From: Marinomonas atlantica | GTDB lineage: Bacteria; Pseudomonadota; Gammaproteobacteria; Pseudomonadales; Marinomonadaceae | DNA length: 64,000 bases | Direction of reading: 5' to 3' | NCBI RefSeq assembly: GCF_001639725.1 | Contig: NZ_LTAW01000002.1 | Location: 248,001 to 312,000 of the forward strand | Shown here: positions 18,305-27,179 of the stretch, in pieces | How the letters are laid out: each line of letters starts with the position of its first letter | Position numbering within the stretch: the first letter of the stretch is position 1 | Position numbers and translations under genes: made by a program | Notes under the pieces: generated by a model | Seen by the model: the letters and a program-made list of their open reading frames with translations, nothing else | The model's database searches: none | What the model was told of the DNA's origin: nothing

Positions 18305-21300
18305 ATGAGCTGGTTAAATCAATTTTTCACGACAGACGTAGATCCGTCTTTACTAGTAACAGGAGAGTATGACCCGCTGTTAGTCGTACTGTCTATATTG
18401 CTGGCGTCCAGTGCTTCGTTTTTTGCCTTACGGCTAGCGGAAACAGCACGGCATATTGTGCTGACGCGATACCGTCATATCGCGACTGTGACTGGTGCGG
18501 TTATTCTGGCTGGCGGTATTTGGAGTATGCATTTTGTTGGCATGCTGGCGTTAGATCTCCCTCATGCAATGAACTATGACTTGTTCCTGACGATCATTTC
18601 TTTATTTCCTGCCATTATTGCAAGTTATAGTGTGCTTAAGTCGCTTATATATGTACAAGAAAAGGACGCTCTGTCGTTACGTTTAACCTTAAGAAATGGT
18701 GTTATTGTAGGAGCCGGTATTGGAGCTATGCATTATTTAGGCATGGCAGCCATGGATATGCACCTTTCTATAAAGTACAACCCATATTTGTTTGTGTTAT
18801 CTCTGCTGGTTGCAGTTGTGCTGGCTTGCATTGCATTGTTGGCGCGTCGCAGCATGCGGTTAATGTTTCCTAATGTCCCGACTATTCGAATTAAACTGGT
18901 GATTGCAACGATCATGGGGCTTGCGATTTCTGGCATGCATTATACTGGAATGTCCGCTGCGTATTTTATTAATGATTCCTCTATCAGTTTGCTGGTTCAG
19001 TCGAACGATAAAAATGTCGAGTTGGCGTACTCAGTATCTATTTTCTCATTTTTAACCTTCATCTTAGCGGTGAATGTGAGTTCACAGTTGCGTTACCGTC
19101 AGTTATTGATAGAGAAAACAGCCAGTGAAGCGCATACCCAAGCAGTACTGGATACCGCGACAGATGCCGTTATGACAATTAACGCCCAAGGGGTAATTCA
19201 AGAATTTAATTTATCTGCTCAGAATATGTTTGGTTGGACCGAGTGTGAAGCGACGGATCAATTTGTCGGTGTGCTTTTTCCTGATCCGACTGATGACGCT
19301 TATGATGGCTTTCTCATAGATTACTTTGATGGGCGCGAGAATAATATCGTTGGCACCAAACGTGAGCTCATGGCGTGTCATAAAGATGGTCGATTATTTC
19401 CTATTTCATTGGGTATTGGGCGTATCAATATGCCTGATGGAGAGTTGCTGTATGTGGGGTTTGCCTCAGATCTTTCGCAGCGCCGTGAAATGGAAGCGCG
19501 TATATCGAAAAGTGAAGAGCATTTAAGTTCGTTGATTCGAAATATTCCAGGTGTGTCGTACCGCTGTTTGCTGGATGAAAACTGGACGCCACTATTTGTA
19601 TCTGATGCCATTGAAAAGCTTAGTGGCCAAAAAGTGGAAGATTACTTAGAAGGGCGTTTAGGTTTCGCTTCTTGGTTGCATCCAGATGATAAAGAAGCAG
19701 TCGTTGAATTTTTCGATAAAGTGGTGGGAAAGCAAGATAAATACGAACTTGAGTACCGCGTAATTCATAAAGATGGCTCTACAGTTTGGATCTTAGAAAG
19801 CGGCACTATAGTTTACGATGAGAACCGCAACGCAAAATGGCTTGATGGGGTCATGTTGGATATTACCAAACGTAAGGAAATGGAAGATGAGTTACGAGAA
19901 GCGAAACTAAAAGCGGAAGACGCAGCAGAATCCAAAGCTTCGTTTTTAGCCAATATGAGCCATGAAATACGTACCCCAATGAACGCCATCATTGGTTTTA
20001 GTAGTATTTTGCTTGATTCTTCTTTGCCGGTTGAGACGCGTAAACATTTGCAGACTATTAGTCAGTCTGCCCAGTCATTACTGCATTTGCTCAATGACAT
20101 TCTGGACAGCGCTAAGCTAGAGAAGCATAAGTTGGAGCTAGAGTTGATGCCATTTCGCTTAACCTCTAGTGTTGATACAGTCATCTCGACTTTATGGTTG
20201 CAAGCAAAAAACAAAGGCTTAGAGCTTAATTTCAACATCAGCTCTGAATTGCCTAGTGTGTTCACCGGAGCAGAAGATCGTATTCGACAGGTTCTTATGA
20301 ACTTAGTCGGTAATGGTATTAAGTTTACTGAAATTGGCTCTGTTACGTTGTTGGTAACACCTCTTGTTGAGCGAGATAACTGGGTGCGCTTTACAGTTAG
20401 GGACACTGGTATTGGTATCTCTGAAGAACGTGCTAATGCAATTTTTGAAGCCTTTACCCAAGCCGATTCCTCTATGAGTCGACGTTTTGGTGGTACCGGA
20501 TTAGGCACCACTATTTCAAAGCAACTAGTAGAGTTAATGGGGGGCGAAATTTATCTCGAAAGTCGCTTAGGCGAGGGAAGCTGTTTTTATTTTGATATTC
20601 CTTTGCCGCCTGCAGAGCATGAAGAGGAAGCGGCGACTCAATTATTACAATTGCCGCCCTTGAAAATTTTGATTGCAGATGACATTGAAGAAAACTTAAC
20701 TTTACTGGATATTCTTTTAAGCAAACAAGGTCATACGGTTTATAAGGCGAATGACGGCGTTGAAGCTTTAGAGAAATATAAATCTTTACGACCGCAGTTA
20801 GTCCTAATGGATATTCAAATGCCTCGTATGGATGGATTAGATGCCTGCAAGGGGATTCGAGAGTTTGAAGCTCACGCAGGACTAGATGAAACACCTGTGA
20901 TTGCTTTGACCGCCAGCGTTCTTTTAGAAGATAGATTACAGGCCCAAGATGCTGGTATGTCAGGTTTTGCTAATAAGCCTATTGATCTGATCAAGCTTAA
21001 CCAAGAAATAGCGCATGCGTTAAATCTTGAATTAGAAAGTCTTGATCCTATCTCAATCGCTAAACCTGATAATAGCCATCAATTATCAGTAGTACACGTC
21101 GCTAAAGGTATGGATTTGTGGGGCGACTACAGTGTCTTTACCAGTGAAGTGATAAAGTTTTACCATAAGCATCACACATTACTGAGTACACTTGCCCTAA
21201 GTATTGAACAGCAAGATTGGTCTTTGCTTACGGAACAAGCGCATGCATTGAAAGGCTTAACCGGAAACTTAGCCTTACTGCCGCTATACCAACAGTTTAT

Positions 21301-21673
21301 TACCTTAGAAAGTGCTGTGGTTAATCGTCGTGACACTGAAGTCTCAAAGGTGCTAGAAGACTTGCAACAGACGTGGGATAGATTTGAGCAAGATATTGTG
21401 TTGTTAGAGTCAGAACAACAGCAAAAGGAATGTATAGATGATCAAGGAGAGGCAAGCATATTGGCCGATCAAACCATGAATAAGCTCCTAACAGAGTGGC
21501 TCTACATTACCGAGTCAGGTGAAATCGATGACGAACTGTCTCAGTCGATAGCAAAAGGAGCGCGACAGGATATTACAACATTAGTCACCCAAGCCATCCA
21601 TGCCATTGATGAGTTCGAGTTTAACGACGCTGTGGATTTGATTCTACAAGCGCGTAGCCTCATCCGACAATAA
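18305..21673 (+). CDS. MHYT-PAS-PAS hybrid sensor histidine kinase with receiver and Hpt domains
   Basis: A 1122-residue inner-membrane sensor. The N-terminus is a seven-helix MHYT domain with three repeats, MHFVGM, MHYLGM and MHYTGM; the His and Met residues are proposed to bind a metal and sense O2, CO or NO. Two PAS domains follow (about 270-390 and 400-525). The kinase core has H553 (SHEIRTP), NLVGNGIKF, DTGIGI and GGTGLGTTISKQL. A receiver domain has D836, and a C-terminal Hpt has H980 (HALKGL). The chain therefore contains a full phosphorelay. The response regulator gene follows after 9 bp and is the likely partner. Confidence 0.92.
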   Translation: MSWLNQFFTTDVDPSLLVTGEYDPLLVVLSILLASSASFFALRLAETARHIVLTRYRHIATVTGAVILAGGIWSMHFVGMLALDLPHAMNYDLFLTIISLFPAIIASYSVLKSLIYVQEKDALSLRLTLRNGVIVGAGIGAMHYLGMAAMDMHLSIKYNPYLFVLSLLVAVVLACIALLARRSMRLMFPNVPTIRIKLVIATIMGLAISGMHYTGMSAAYFINDSSISLLVQSNDKNVELAYSVSIFSFLTFILAVNVSSQLRYRQLLIEKTASEAHTQAVLDTATDAVMTINAQGVIQEFNLSAQNMFGWTECEATDQFVGVLFPDPTDDAYDGFLIDYFDGRENNIVGTKRELMACHKDGRLFPISLGIGRINMPDGELLYVGFASDLSQRREMEARISKSEEHLSSLIRNIPGVSYRCLLDENWTPLFVSDAIEKLSGQKVEDYLEGRLGFASWLHPDDKEAVVEFFDKVVGKQDKYELEYRVIHKDGSTVWILESGTIVYDENRNAKWLDGVMLDITKRKEMEDELREAKLKAEDAAESKASFLANMSHEIRTPMNAIIGFSSILLDSSLPVETRKHLQTISQSAQSLLHLLNDILDSAKLEKHKLELELMPFRLTSSVDTVISTLWLQAKNKGLELNFNISSELPSVFTGAEDRIRQVLMNLVGNGIKFTEIGSVTLLVTPLVERDNWVRFTVRDTGIGISEERANAIFEAFTQADSSMSRRFGGTGLGTTISKQLVELMGGEIYLESRLGEGSCFYFDIPLPPAEHEEEAATQLLQLPPLKILIADDIEENLTLLDILLSKQGHTVYKANDGVEALEKYKSLRPQLVLMDIQMPRMDGLDACKGIREFEAHAGLDETPVIALTASVLLEDRLQAQDAGMSGFANKPIDLIKLNQEIAHALNLELESLDPISIAKPDNSHQLSVVHVAKGMDLWGDYSVFTSEVIKFYHKHHTLLSTLALSIEQQDWSLLTEQAHALKGLTGNLALLPLYQQFITLESAVVNRRDTEVSKVLEDLQQTWDRFEQDIVLLESEQQQKECIDDQGEASILADQTMNKLLTEWLYITESGEIDDELSQSIAKGARQDITTLVTQAIHAIDEFEFNDAVDLILQARSLIRQ

Positions 21674-21682
21674 GGGGAACGT

Positions 21683-22690
21683 ATGAGATTACTTGAAAAA
21701 ACTCAACCTCGCTTATTGATCGTAGATGATGAACCAGCGAACTTAAAAGTATTGCGACAGGTATTACAGGAACAGTATCGCTTGTCGTTCGCGCGATCGG
21801 GCGAAGCCGCACTAGAGCTACTGAAAACCGAAAATATCGACCTGATTTTACTGGATATCATGATGCCAGATATGACGGGCTTTGAAGTGTGTGAACGGCT
21901 GAAACAGATACCTAACACTGCCCGTATTCCTGTTATTTTTGTTACAGCGCTTAAAGAAACGATTGATGAAGAGAAAGGGTTTGCACTAGGAGCGGTGGAT
22001 TACATTACGAAGCCCATTGTTCCCGCAATTGTGCGAGCGCGAGTCAATACACATTTATCCCTAGTCCAAGCGGATGTGTTGAAAGAAACACAAGTCGATT
22101 TGATCCAGCGATTAGGGCGAGCTGCCGAGTACAAAGATAATGAAACCGGTATGCATGTACTGCGAATGAGTCACTATTCTTATATGTTAGCCATCGCAGC
22201 GGGGATTGATGAGATATCCGCTAATGAACTTATGTTGGCTGCGCAAATGCATGATCTAGGCAAAATTGCCATTCCGGATAATATTTTGCTAAAGCCAGGG
22301 CGATTAAATGAGGATGAATTTAAAACTATGAAAGCTCATGCGCAGATAGGGGCTGATATTTTGTCAAACCCACGATCTTCATTAGTGGCTTTGGCCCGTT
22401 CAATTGCTATTACCCATCATGAAAAGTGGGACGGTAGTGGTTATCCAAAAGGTTTAAAGGGAAAAGAGATTCCTTTAGAAGGGCGTATAGCCGCCATTGC
22501 AGATGTGTTTGATGCGTTGACTAGCGAGCGCCCTTATAAACAGGCGTGGTCCGTTGATGAAGCGATTGCACTGCTGCAAGCGGAAGCTGGCAAGCATTTT
22601 GATCCAGATCTTGTACCGTTATTTGTTCGAGCGTTACCAGAGGTTCTAGAGATTAAAAATCGTTTTGCAGAGCAAATCCAAAAGCCTTAA
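21683..22690 (+). CDS. response regulator with HD-GYP c-di-GMP phosphodiesterase domain
   Basis: A 335-residue protein with a receiver domain (D58 in LLDIMMP) and an HD-GYP output domain. The metal and signature residues H190-D191 (MHDLGK), HHEKWDGSGYP and DVFDALTSERPYK are all present, so it should hydrolyse c-di-GMP. AAGGGGAA precedes the ATG, and the gene lies 9 bp after the hybrid kinase. Phosphate from the kinase Hpt domain probably controls its activity, linking the MHYT signal to c-di-GMP breakdown (inference). Confidence 0.92.
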   Translation: MRLLEKTQPRLLIVDDEPANLKVLRQVLQEQYRLSFARSGEAALELLKTENIDLILLDIMMPDMTGFEVCERLKQIPNTARIPVIFVTALKETIDEEKGFALGAVDYITKPIVPAIVRARVNTHLSLVQADVLKETQVDLIQRLGRAAEYKDNETGMHVLRMSHYSYMLAIAAGIDEISANELMLAAQMHDLGKIAIPDNILLKPGRLNEDEFKTMKAHAQIGADILSNPRSSLVALARSIAITHHEKWDGSGYPKGLKGKEIPLEGRIAAIADVFDALTSERPYKQAWSVDEAIALLQAEAGKHFDPDLVPLFVRALPEVLEIKNRFAEQIQKP

Positions 22691-22701
22691 TAGGCTTTTG
22701 G
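22678..22701 (+). terminator. terminator-like hairpin overlapping the HD-GYP stop codon
   Basis: CCAAAAGCC and GGCTTTTGG form a 9-bp stem with a 6-nt loop holding the TAA stop. No long T-run follows, so strength is uncertain. Confidence 0.6.
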
Positions 22702-22836
22702 ATCATTCAAATCACATACCTTACCAAAAGCAACAAAATCCCCTCATTTCATTACAGGCCATTCACTAAACTACGGCAGTAATTTCCTGTAACAGACGCT
22801 AGTCTAAAACACATAATCTAAATAAGTGGTGTCACA

Positions 22837-23154
22837 ATGAACAAATGGATCATTGTACTTTTGCTTATCGTATTAGTTGGGTGTTCAAAAAAGAATGATG
22901 AGAAGACAAATGTGCAAAACGGAAAAGAGTTGTACGGTTTGTACTGTGCAACCTGCCATGCTACTAGAGGGACAGGTAAGTTTTTAATTGGTGTGCCACG
23001 CATCAAAGATACTGAATTGCAGCTTAGCCAAATAGCGGACTTGATTCGTAATAAGCATTCAAAACGCGATAAAATGCCTGCCTTCCAGCAGTTAACGTCT
23101 CCGCAGGCCCACTCAATAGCATTGTATTTAAAACGAGATTTAAGGTACAAGTAA
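22837..23154 (+). CDS. small c-type cytochrome lipoprotein
   Basis: A 105-residue protein with a lipoprotein signal (lipobox LVGC, Cys near residue 16) and one heme-binding CATCH motif near residue 39. A later methionine (KMPAFQQL) is the probable sixth heme ligand, as in class I cytochromes c. It is expected to be anchored in an envelope membrane facing the periplasm and to carry single electrons. The partner oxidase or dehydrogenase is not nearby. It is the last host-type gene before the genomic island. Confidence 0.85.
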   Translation: MNKWIIVLLLIVLVGCSKKNDEKTNVQNGKELYGLYCATCHATRGTGKFLIGVPRIKDTELQLSQIADLIRNKHSKRDKMPAFQQLTSPQAHSIALYLKRDLRYK

Positions 23155-23227
23155 AACGGCTGTTAGATATACAGATCTAGAAAAGGCCTGTAGTGCTACG
23201 ATGAGCATCAGAACGGACAATAAAAGT

Positions 23228-23272
23228 TGGTACACCCGAAAGGATTTGAACCTTCGACCTTCGCCTCCGGAG
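23228..23272 (-). repeat. att site: duplicated 3' half of tRNA-Arg (left end of island)
   Basis: Positions 23228-23260 are identical over 33 bp to 35138-35170, the 3' part of the tRNA-Arg(CCG) gene including CCA and T arm. After three mismatches, 9 more bases (23264-23272) match through the anticodon region. Downstream the similarity stops. This is the classic footprint of tyrosine-integrase insertion into a tRNA 3' half. Confidence 0.88.
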
Positions 23273-23756
23273 AGAACTGCACAAGAATACGTGTTTGCGC
23301 ACTAAGACACATAAATACATATAAATCAATGATCTTGTGTTAAATGAGATTTTTATATTGTGCGTATTAAAAAACATATAGGTGCTATTTATGGTCACAT
23401 AATGAGAATGGTGACTTTGCAATTTTGTGTGGGTTTCAGGAATGCTTCATCTGATATTTTGATCTCAGATGTCAGCTTGGAGAGGAATTTCACGGGGAAC
23501 TTTTTCGGGGTTCCCTGTAACCACAACATTATCTCCAAAGCTTTCCACCACCACTTGGCCAGGTGCCACCCATCACGTTATTGTTTAATCTGACTTTCAG
23601 GATTAATGGCTGCATTTCATCCAATCCAGCACCTATGAGGTATGGGGGACATTGTCATTAAAAAGCCCCCCGAGCCCTTTTTATAAAAATGTTCTAACCT
23701 GAGTGAGTTGCTAGCATTGAAAGTCCTTTTATCAAGAAATAGTGTCGGGAGTGAAT
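23273..23756. other. gene-poor left end of the island
   Basis: No intact gene is visible in this stretch. It contains the acyltransferase tail described separately (23465-23575) and a C-rich hairpin-like segment near 23660-23680. Composition is mixed and stop codons are frequent in all frames. Confidence 0.6.
23465..23575 (-). pseudogene. C-terminal remnant of a hexapeptide-repeat acyltransferase
   Basis: Minus-strand translation gives a short tail reading VAPGQVVVESFGDNVVVTG followed by NPEKV and a stop at 23465. This matches the end of left-handed beta-helix O-acetyltransferases, for example SFGDNVVIGGNPAKV in the intact gene at 55402. The upstream frame is closed by a stop and has no start, so only the tail is left. 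Confidence 0.55.
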
Positions 23757-24062
23757 ATGTATTATATCGGTGTTTGTCGTTATTTCGCGACGGGTGAAGG
23801 TGTAACAATTTATGTCGTCAGTGGAAGTGAAGAAGCAATTCGAGAAGCTATTCCTGAATTTTATCTTCAAGGGTTGACCCTTTTAACGCCTACTGATTGG
23901 CTCAAAGCTGGTGAAGGAGAATGCACAAATGAATATTACCAGTCGGATGCAGAAGTGCTAAAGGTCTATTTGCCGATGTTATGGAAGCAGATTGAAGAGG
24001 TGGCATTAGGGCGAGGCTGTTATCCGGATTTTTTTATGAAGTATCACTTTAACTATTCTTAA
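23757..24062 (+). CDS. hypothetical protein
   Basis: A 101-residue soluble, acidic protein that I do not recognise. It begins MYYIGVCRYFATGEGVTIYVV and has no signal peptide or membrane segment. The start ATG follows GGGAG at proper spacing, so translation is plausible; an in-frame GTG lies 15 bp upstream. A second unknown gene follows 45 bp downstream in the same direction, and the two may form a unit. It lies among island debris. Confidence 0.5.
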   Translation: MYYIGVCRYFATGEGVTIYVVSGSEEAIREAIPEFYLQGLTLLTPTDWLKAGEGECTNEYYQSDAEVLKVYLPMLWKQIEEVALGRGCYPDFFMKYHFNYS

Positions 24063-24107
24063 CTTCAGTCGGAACTCATGAGGTATATGGCAAAGAGGAT
24101 AACGACC

Positions 24108-24395
24108 ATGCAATCTGTGAGATTTAAATGTATTTTTGACGCCCTCTGCGAATATTCAGAAATGACTGAGAATCTTAAACGCCGCGCAGAACTCATGATT
24201 AGAGCGAGAGATTTGATCAAGGATGCCGGTGGTGTACTTGTTGAAAATGATGCGGAGCAGTCCTCTGCGGTATTCAAAGTGCCAACAGAAAATTACGATC
24301 TGCTAATGGATCTACTGGATGACTTAATGCTTGAGAGTATCGTCCATTTTCGCAGAGACTCAGAAGAGGTAGAAATTCTTATAGATGATCTGTGA
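24108..24395 (+). CDS. hypothetical protein
   Basis: A 95-residue acidic protein, unrecognised, beginning MQSVRFKCIFDALCEYSEM and ending in a run of acidic residues (EEVEILIDDL). It appears mostly alpha-helical and cytoplasmic. ATG 24108 has AGAGGA upstream; an earlier in-frame ATG at 24078 is possible and would add ten residues. It lies 45 bp after the unknown gene at 23757, suggesting co-transcription. Confidence 0.5.
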   Translation: MQSVRFKCIFDALCEYSEMTENLKRRAELMIRARDLIKDAGGVLVENDAEQSSAVFKVPTENYDLLMDLLDDLMLESIVHFRRDSEEVEILIDDL

Positions 24396-24543
24396 GAGTT
24401 TTACGGGCCACCGCCATTTCAGGCTAGAACAAAAGGGGGCAGCACTATGACTTTCATTGAATCAATCATGCAGGGCGATACGAGTAGTATCATTCTAGTT
24501 TGAGTGTCTTGCCCGTAACGTACTCATTCCTTTGAGGTGTGTC

Positions 24544-24845
24544 ATGCAGTCCAATATTCGTAAGTGGGCCAATTACGCTGGCACCATCATCCTAGCCATC
24601 ATTAGTGGGCTAGGTTAAACCAAAATCTAACGCAAGCTGAAGTAGCTAAACGAAGCGGATTAACTAAGTTTGTAGTGGGGCAAGTTAAAAGGGCGGGCGC
24701 AGCGAAAAAACGCTGGAGAGCTACCTTTTGGCGCTTGATATACTCGGTCAGCTAAATAACTTTGTATTGCCGATGCTGATATCTTCGATTCAGCTATCTA
24801 AGCTGAAAAGCAACATAAGACAAAGAACATCTAGAACGACTAATT
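24544..24845 (+). pseudogene. XRE/HipB-like helix-turn-helix regulator, decayed
   Basis: One frame encodes WARLNQNLTQAEVAKRSGLT (from about 24606), a typical XRE helix-turn-helix. A second frame continues EKTLESYLLALDILGQLNNF (from about 24692), which is the usual downstream part. A frameshift lies near the A-run at 24698-24703, and the upstream part of the first frame is closed by TAG. A small SD-led frame at 24544-24618 (24 codons) overlaps the lost 5' end. No intact product is expected. Confidence 0.6.
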
Positions 24846-24854
24846 GAGTAAGCT

Positions 24855-24960
24855 CTACTTATCTCTCATAGTTGCTTTCTCAAATTCCACTACTAACTTC
24901 ATTTGATCTTGTAACGCATTGATCAAATATCCTTTCGGATTATCCAGCCGCCTAAGCAAA
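24855..24960 (-). pseudogene. C-terminal fragment of an unidentified protein
   Basis: Minus-strand frame reads RLDNPKGYLINALQDQMKL and on to a TAG at 24855, an uninterrupted tail of about 33 codons that is cut by the left end of the IS5-group element. The NP-(K/R)-x-Y/F-L pattern is reminiscent of replication-protein tails, but this is only a guess. Confidence 0.35.
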
Positions 24961-26100
24961 GGAAACTGCGATTAAGTCCCCAATATGAGACAATACCCAT
25001 CTGACCTTTACCGCATGACCGAACGACATGAACCAGCTCTCATTCGCCGATACCGAATTCACCAGTAAACGCCGTAAAACCCGTAAAGAGCTTTTTCTTG
25101 GCCGGATGAATGAGCTGATTCCATGGCTGCAACTTGAAGCTCAAATTGAACCGTTCTACCCAAAAACTGGCAAAGGTCGGCGTCCATACCCTCTCGCTAC
25201 CATGCTACGTATTCATTTTATGCAGAACTGGTACAACATGAGTGATCCTGCAATGGAAGATGCACTCTACGAGATCACCTCAATGCGGCTGTTTGCTGGC
25301 TCATCCTTAGAAGGTGCGATCCCAGACCACACCACCATTATGAATTTCCGTCACCTGCTTGAGAAACATAAACTGGGTCGTAAACTCTTCAAAGAAGTAA
25401 ACAAATGGCTGTCGAACTCAGGCATCTACTTTGAAGAAGGAACGATCGTCGATGCGACGATCATTGAGGCAGCAAGTTCCACCAAAAATAAATCCAATGC
25501 GCGTGATCCCGAAATGCACCAAACGCAAAAAGGTAAGCAGTGGTTCTTTGGCCTAAAGGCTCATATCGGCGTAGATGCAAAACGAGGCTTGGTACATAGC
25601 TTCACCACCACACCTGCCAACGAACACGATCTCAACCAACTATCAGAACTCATTCATGGTGAAGAATCATTTGTCTGTGCTGACTCGGGCTATCGCGGCA
25701 TAGAAAAACGCAAAGAAGCTAAGGGTAGAAGTGTGAATTGGTTAGTGGCTGAGATGCCAAGCAAGATAAACGCTTGGAAAAAGCACCCACGCATTAACAA
25801 GCAACCCATCCGGACGGAATACTTAAAAGCGAGCATTAGAGCGAAAGTGGAGCACCCATTTAGAATTTTGAAATGCCAGTTTGGATTCCGCAAGGCTATC
25901 TACAAGGGCTTGTCTAAAAATGACAACAAACTTGCCGTCCTGTTTGCACTTGGAAATCTGTTACGGGTAGATCAGATGATACGGTCTTCGCAGGGGTAAT
26001 CCGTCCAAATAACGGATTTAAGGTGCTTGAAGCGCCATAAAAGCGGGAAACTGCGGCTAATTAACTCTTTTGAAGCGTTGTAGGCGGGTGAATCAAGTCA
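24961..26100 (+). mobile_element. IS5-group insertion sequence, right end degraded
   Basis: The left terminus GGAAACTGCGATTAAG (24961-24976) resembles the E. coli IS5 end at 12 of 16 positions as recalled, followed by a similar subterminal stretch and one transposase gene. The expected right terminus (inverted copy) was not found between the transposase stop and the beta-lactamase remnant, so the right boundary is approximate. Insertion removed the 5' end of that gene. Confidence 0.7.
25028..25999 (+). CDS. IS5-group DDE transposase
   Basis: A 323-residue intact transposase. The N-terminal domain ([19 protein letters not shown]) and catalytic residues D142 (VDATII), D219 (CADSGYRG) and E275 (KVEHPFR) match the IS5 group, with the Y-(2)-R-(3)-E-(6)-K-like C-terminal signature region ([11 protein letters not shown]). 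Length agrees with E. coli IS5 transposase. The protein may be active in trans even though this copy lacks a visible right end. Confidence 0.93.
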   Translation: MNQLSFADTEFTSKRRKTRKELFLGRMNELIPWLQLEAQIEPFYPKTGKGRRPYPLATMLRIHFMQNWYNMSDPAMEDALYEITSMRLFAGSSLEGAIPDHTTIMNFRHLLEKHKLGRKLFKEVNKWLSNSGIYFEEGTIVDATIIEAASSTKNKSNARDPEMHQTQKGKQWFFGLKAHIGVDAKRGLVHSFTTTPANEHDLNQLSELIHGEESFVCADSGYRGIEKRKEAKGRSVNWLVAEMPSKINAWKKHPRINKQPIRTEYLKASIRAKVEHPFRILKCQFGFRKAIYKGLSKNDNKLAVLFALGNLLRVDQMIRSSQG

Positions 26101-27129
26101 GATCAAAATTCTCTGACTTGTTCGTATATTCCTTAGGATCTATGACAAAACTTTTAACTGCTATTTCCATTATGCAGTTAAATGAGAGATCAGAGGTTTC
26201 CCTTTCAGACCCGGTAGCCAAATATATTCCTTCTTTCGCCTCGACCCGCGTTGCTAGTGAGCCAAGTCAGTCTATTTCAGAGCCGTTAAAAACAGAGGGC
26301 TTATTTAGAGAAATCACGATAAAAGATCTATTGACGCATACTTCAGGTATGACGTACTCAGGCATGACCTTTACAGGTGTAAAAACAATCTCGGATATCT
26401 TATATGAGAATGCTGGTTTTTTGAACTGGAGTGAAACGTTGGACAGTTTTGTCAATACCGCAGCAAAACTTCACCTCGCATTTCAGCCTGGTAAAGACTT
26501 TGAATATAGCCTCTCATTTGATGTGCTCGGAAGAATTATAGAGATAGTAACTGATCTAGCCTCTAGATAAGTATCTCCGGGAAAACATTTTAATCCCATT
26601 AGATATGGAAAATACAGGTTTTAACGTGACCAAAGAAAATGGTTTCTTATCAAACCTTTACACATATGAAAACGGAAATTTATTACTTGAAGAAGGTAGT
26701 TTAAAGTCAAGATACAATAATCCACCCCCCGTATTTTCTGCTGGTGGTGGCTGGTCGGACTCATATTGTGGAATTGTTTCATCAGCAGATGACTATTTTA
26801 AATTACTGGAAGTAATGCTTAATAAAGGGTCATATAAAGGAAAGAAAATCCTAACAAAGTCATCTGTTGAAAATATGATTAGAAATCATGTAGGAGGTTT
26901 AGCATATGATGATCTTGGAGAAGGGGTTGGCTATGGTCTTGGGGTTGGCGTGATTCCAGGGAGAAATGATAATTAAAACTATATATTTTGGACTGGCGCA
27001 CCTTACAATAATTTGTTTTGGATTGACTATGAAAATAACGAAATAGGTTTACTTCTGAATAATACGGGACCTTACTTGCATAACAACATTATTAGCACGG
27101 TTCAAGGATTCGGTAAAAAATTTAATTGA
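26101..27129 (+). pseudogene. serine beta-lactamase/esterase (class C-like, S12 family), disrupted
   Basis: Three consecutive pieces make one S12-type protein. Piece one (to 26570) contains the SxxK nucleophile SMTK and the YxN-like YSLS. After a frameshift near 26555-26570 the frame continues LDKYLRENILIPLDMENTG. An in-frame TAA at 26974 interrupts it, and the same frame then reads NYIFWTGAPYNNLFWIDYEN to 27129. The 5' end, with start and any signal peptide, was lost to the IS. Three lesions make function very unlikely. Confidence 0.8.
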
Positions 27130-27144
27130 TAATTTTTAATAAAA

Positions 27145-27179
27145 AAATTGAAGCCAGTCTTTAAGTTTGGCTTCAATTT
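27145..27179. terminator. bidirectional terminator
   Basis: AAATTGAAGCCA (27145-27156) and TGGCTTCAATTT (27168-27179) form a 12-bp stem with an 11-nt loop. On the minus strand it is followed by a T-run, so it should end the LysR transcript, whose stop codon overlaps the stem. Confidence 0.82.

Noticed and set aside
24447-24503. 18-codon frame (begins MTFIESIMQG) with GGGGG upstream
   Set aside because: It is too short, with no conserved feature, and lies within degraded sequence.
24401-24518. 8-bp inverted repeat TTACGGGC/GCCCGTAA
   Set aside because: The 102-bp spacing and short arms are within chance expectation; no related element found.
26046-26055. GGAAACTGCG as the right end of the IS5-group element
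   Set aside because: It is in direct, not inverted, orientation relative to the left end and aligns with an internal region of IS5 downstream of the transposase.
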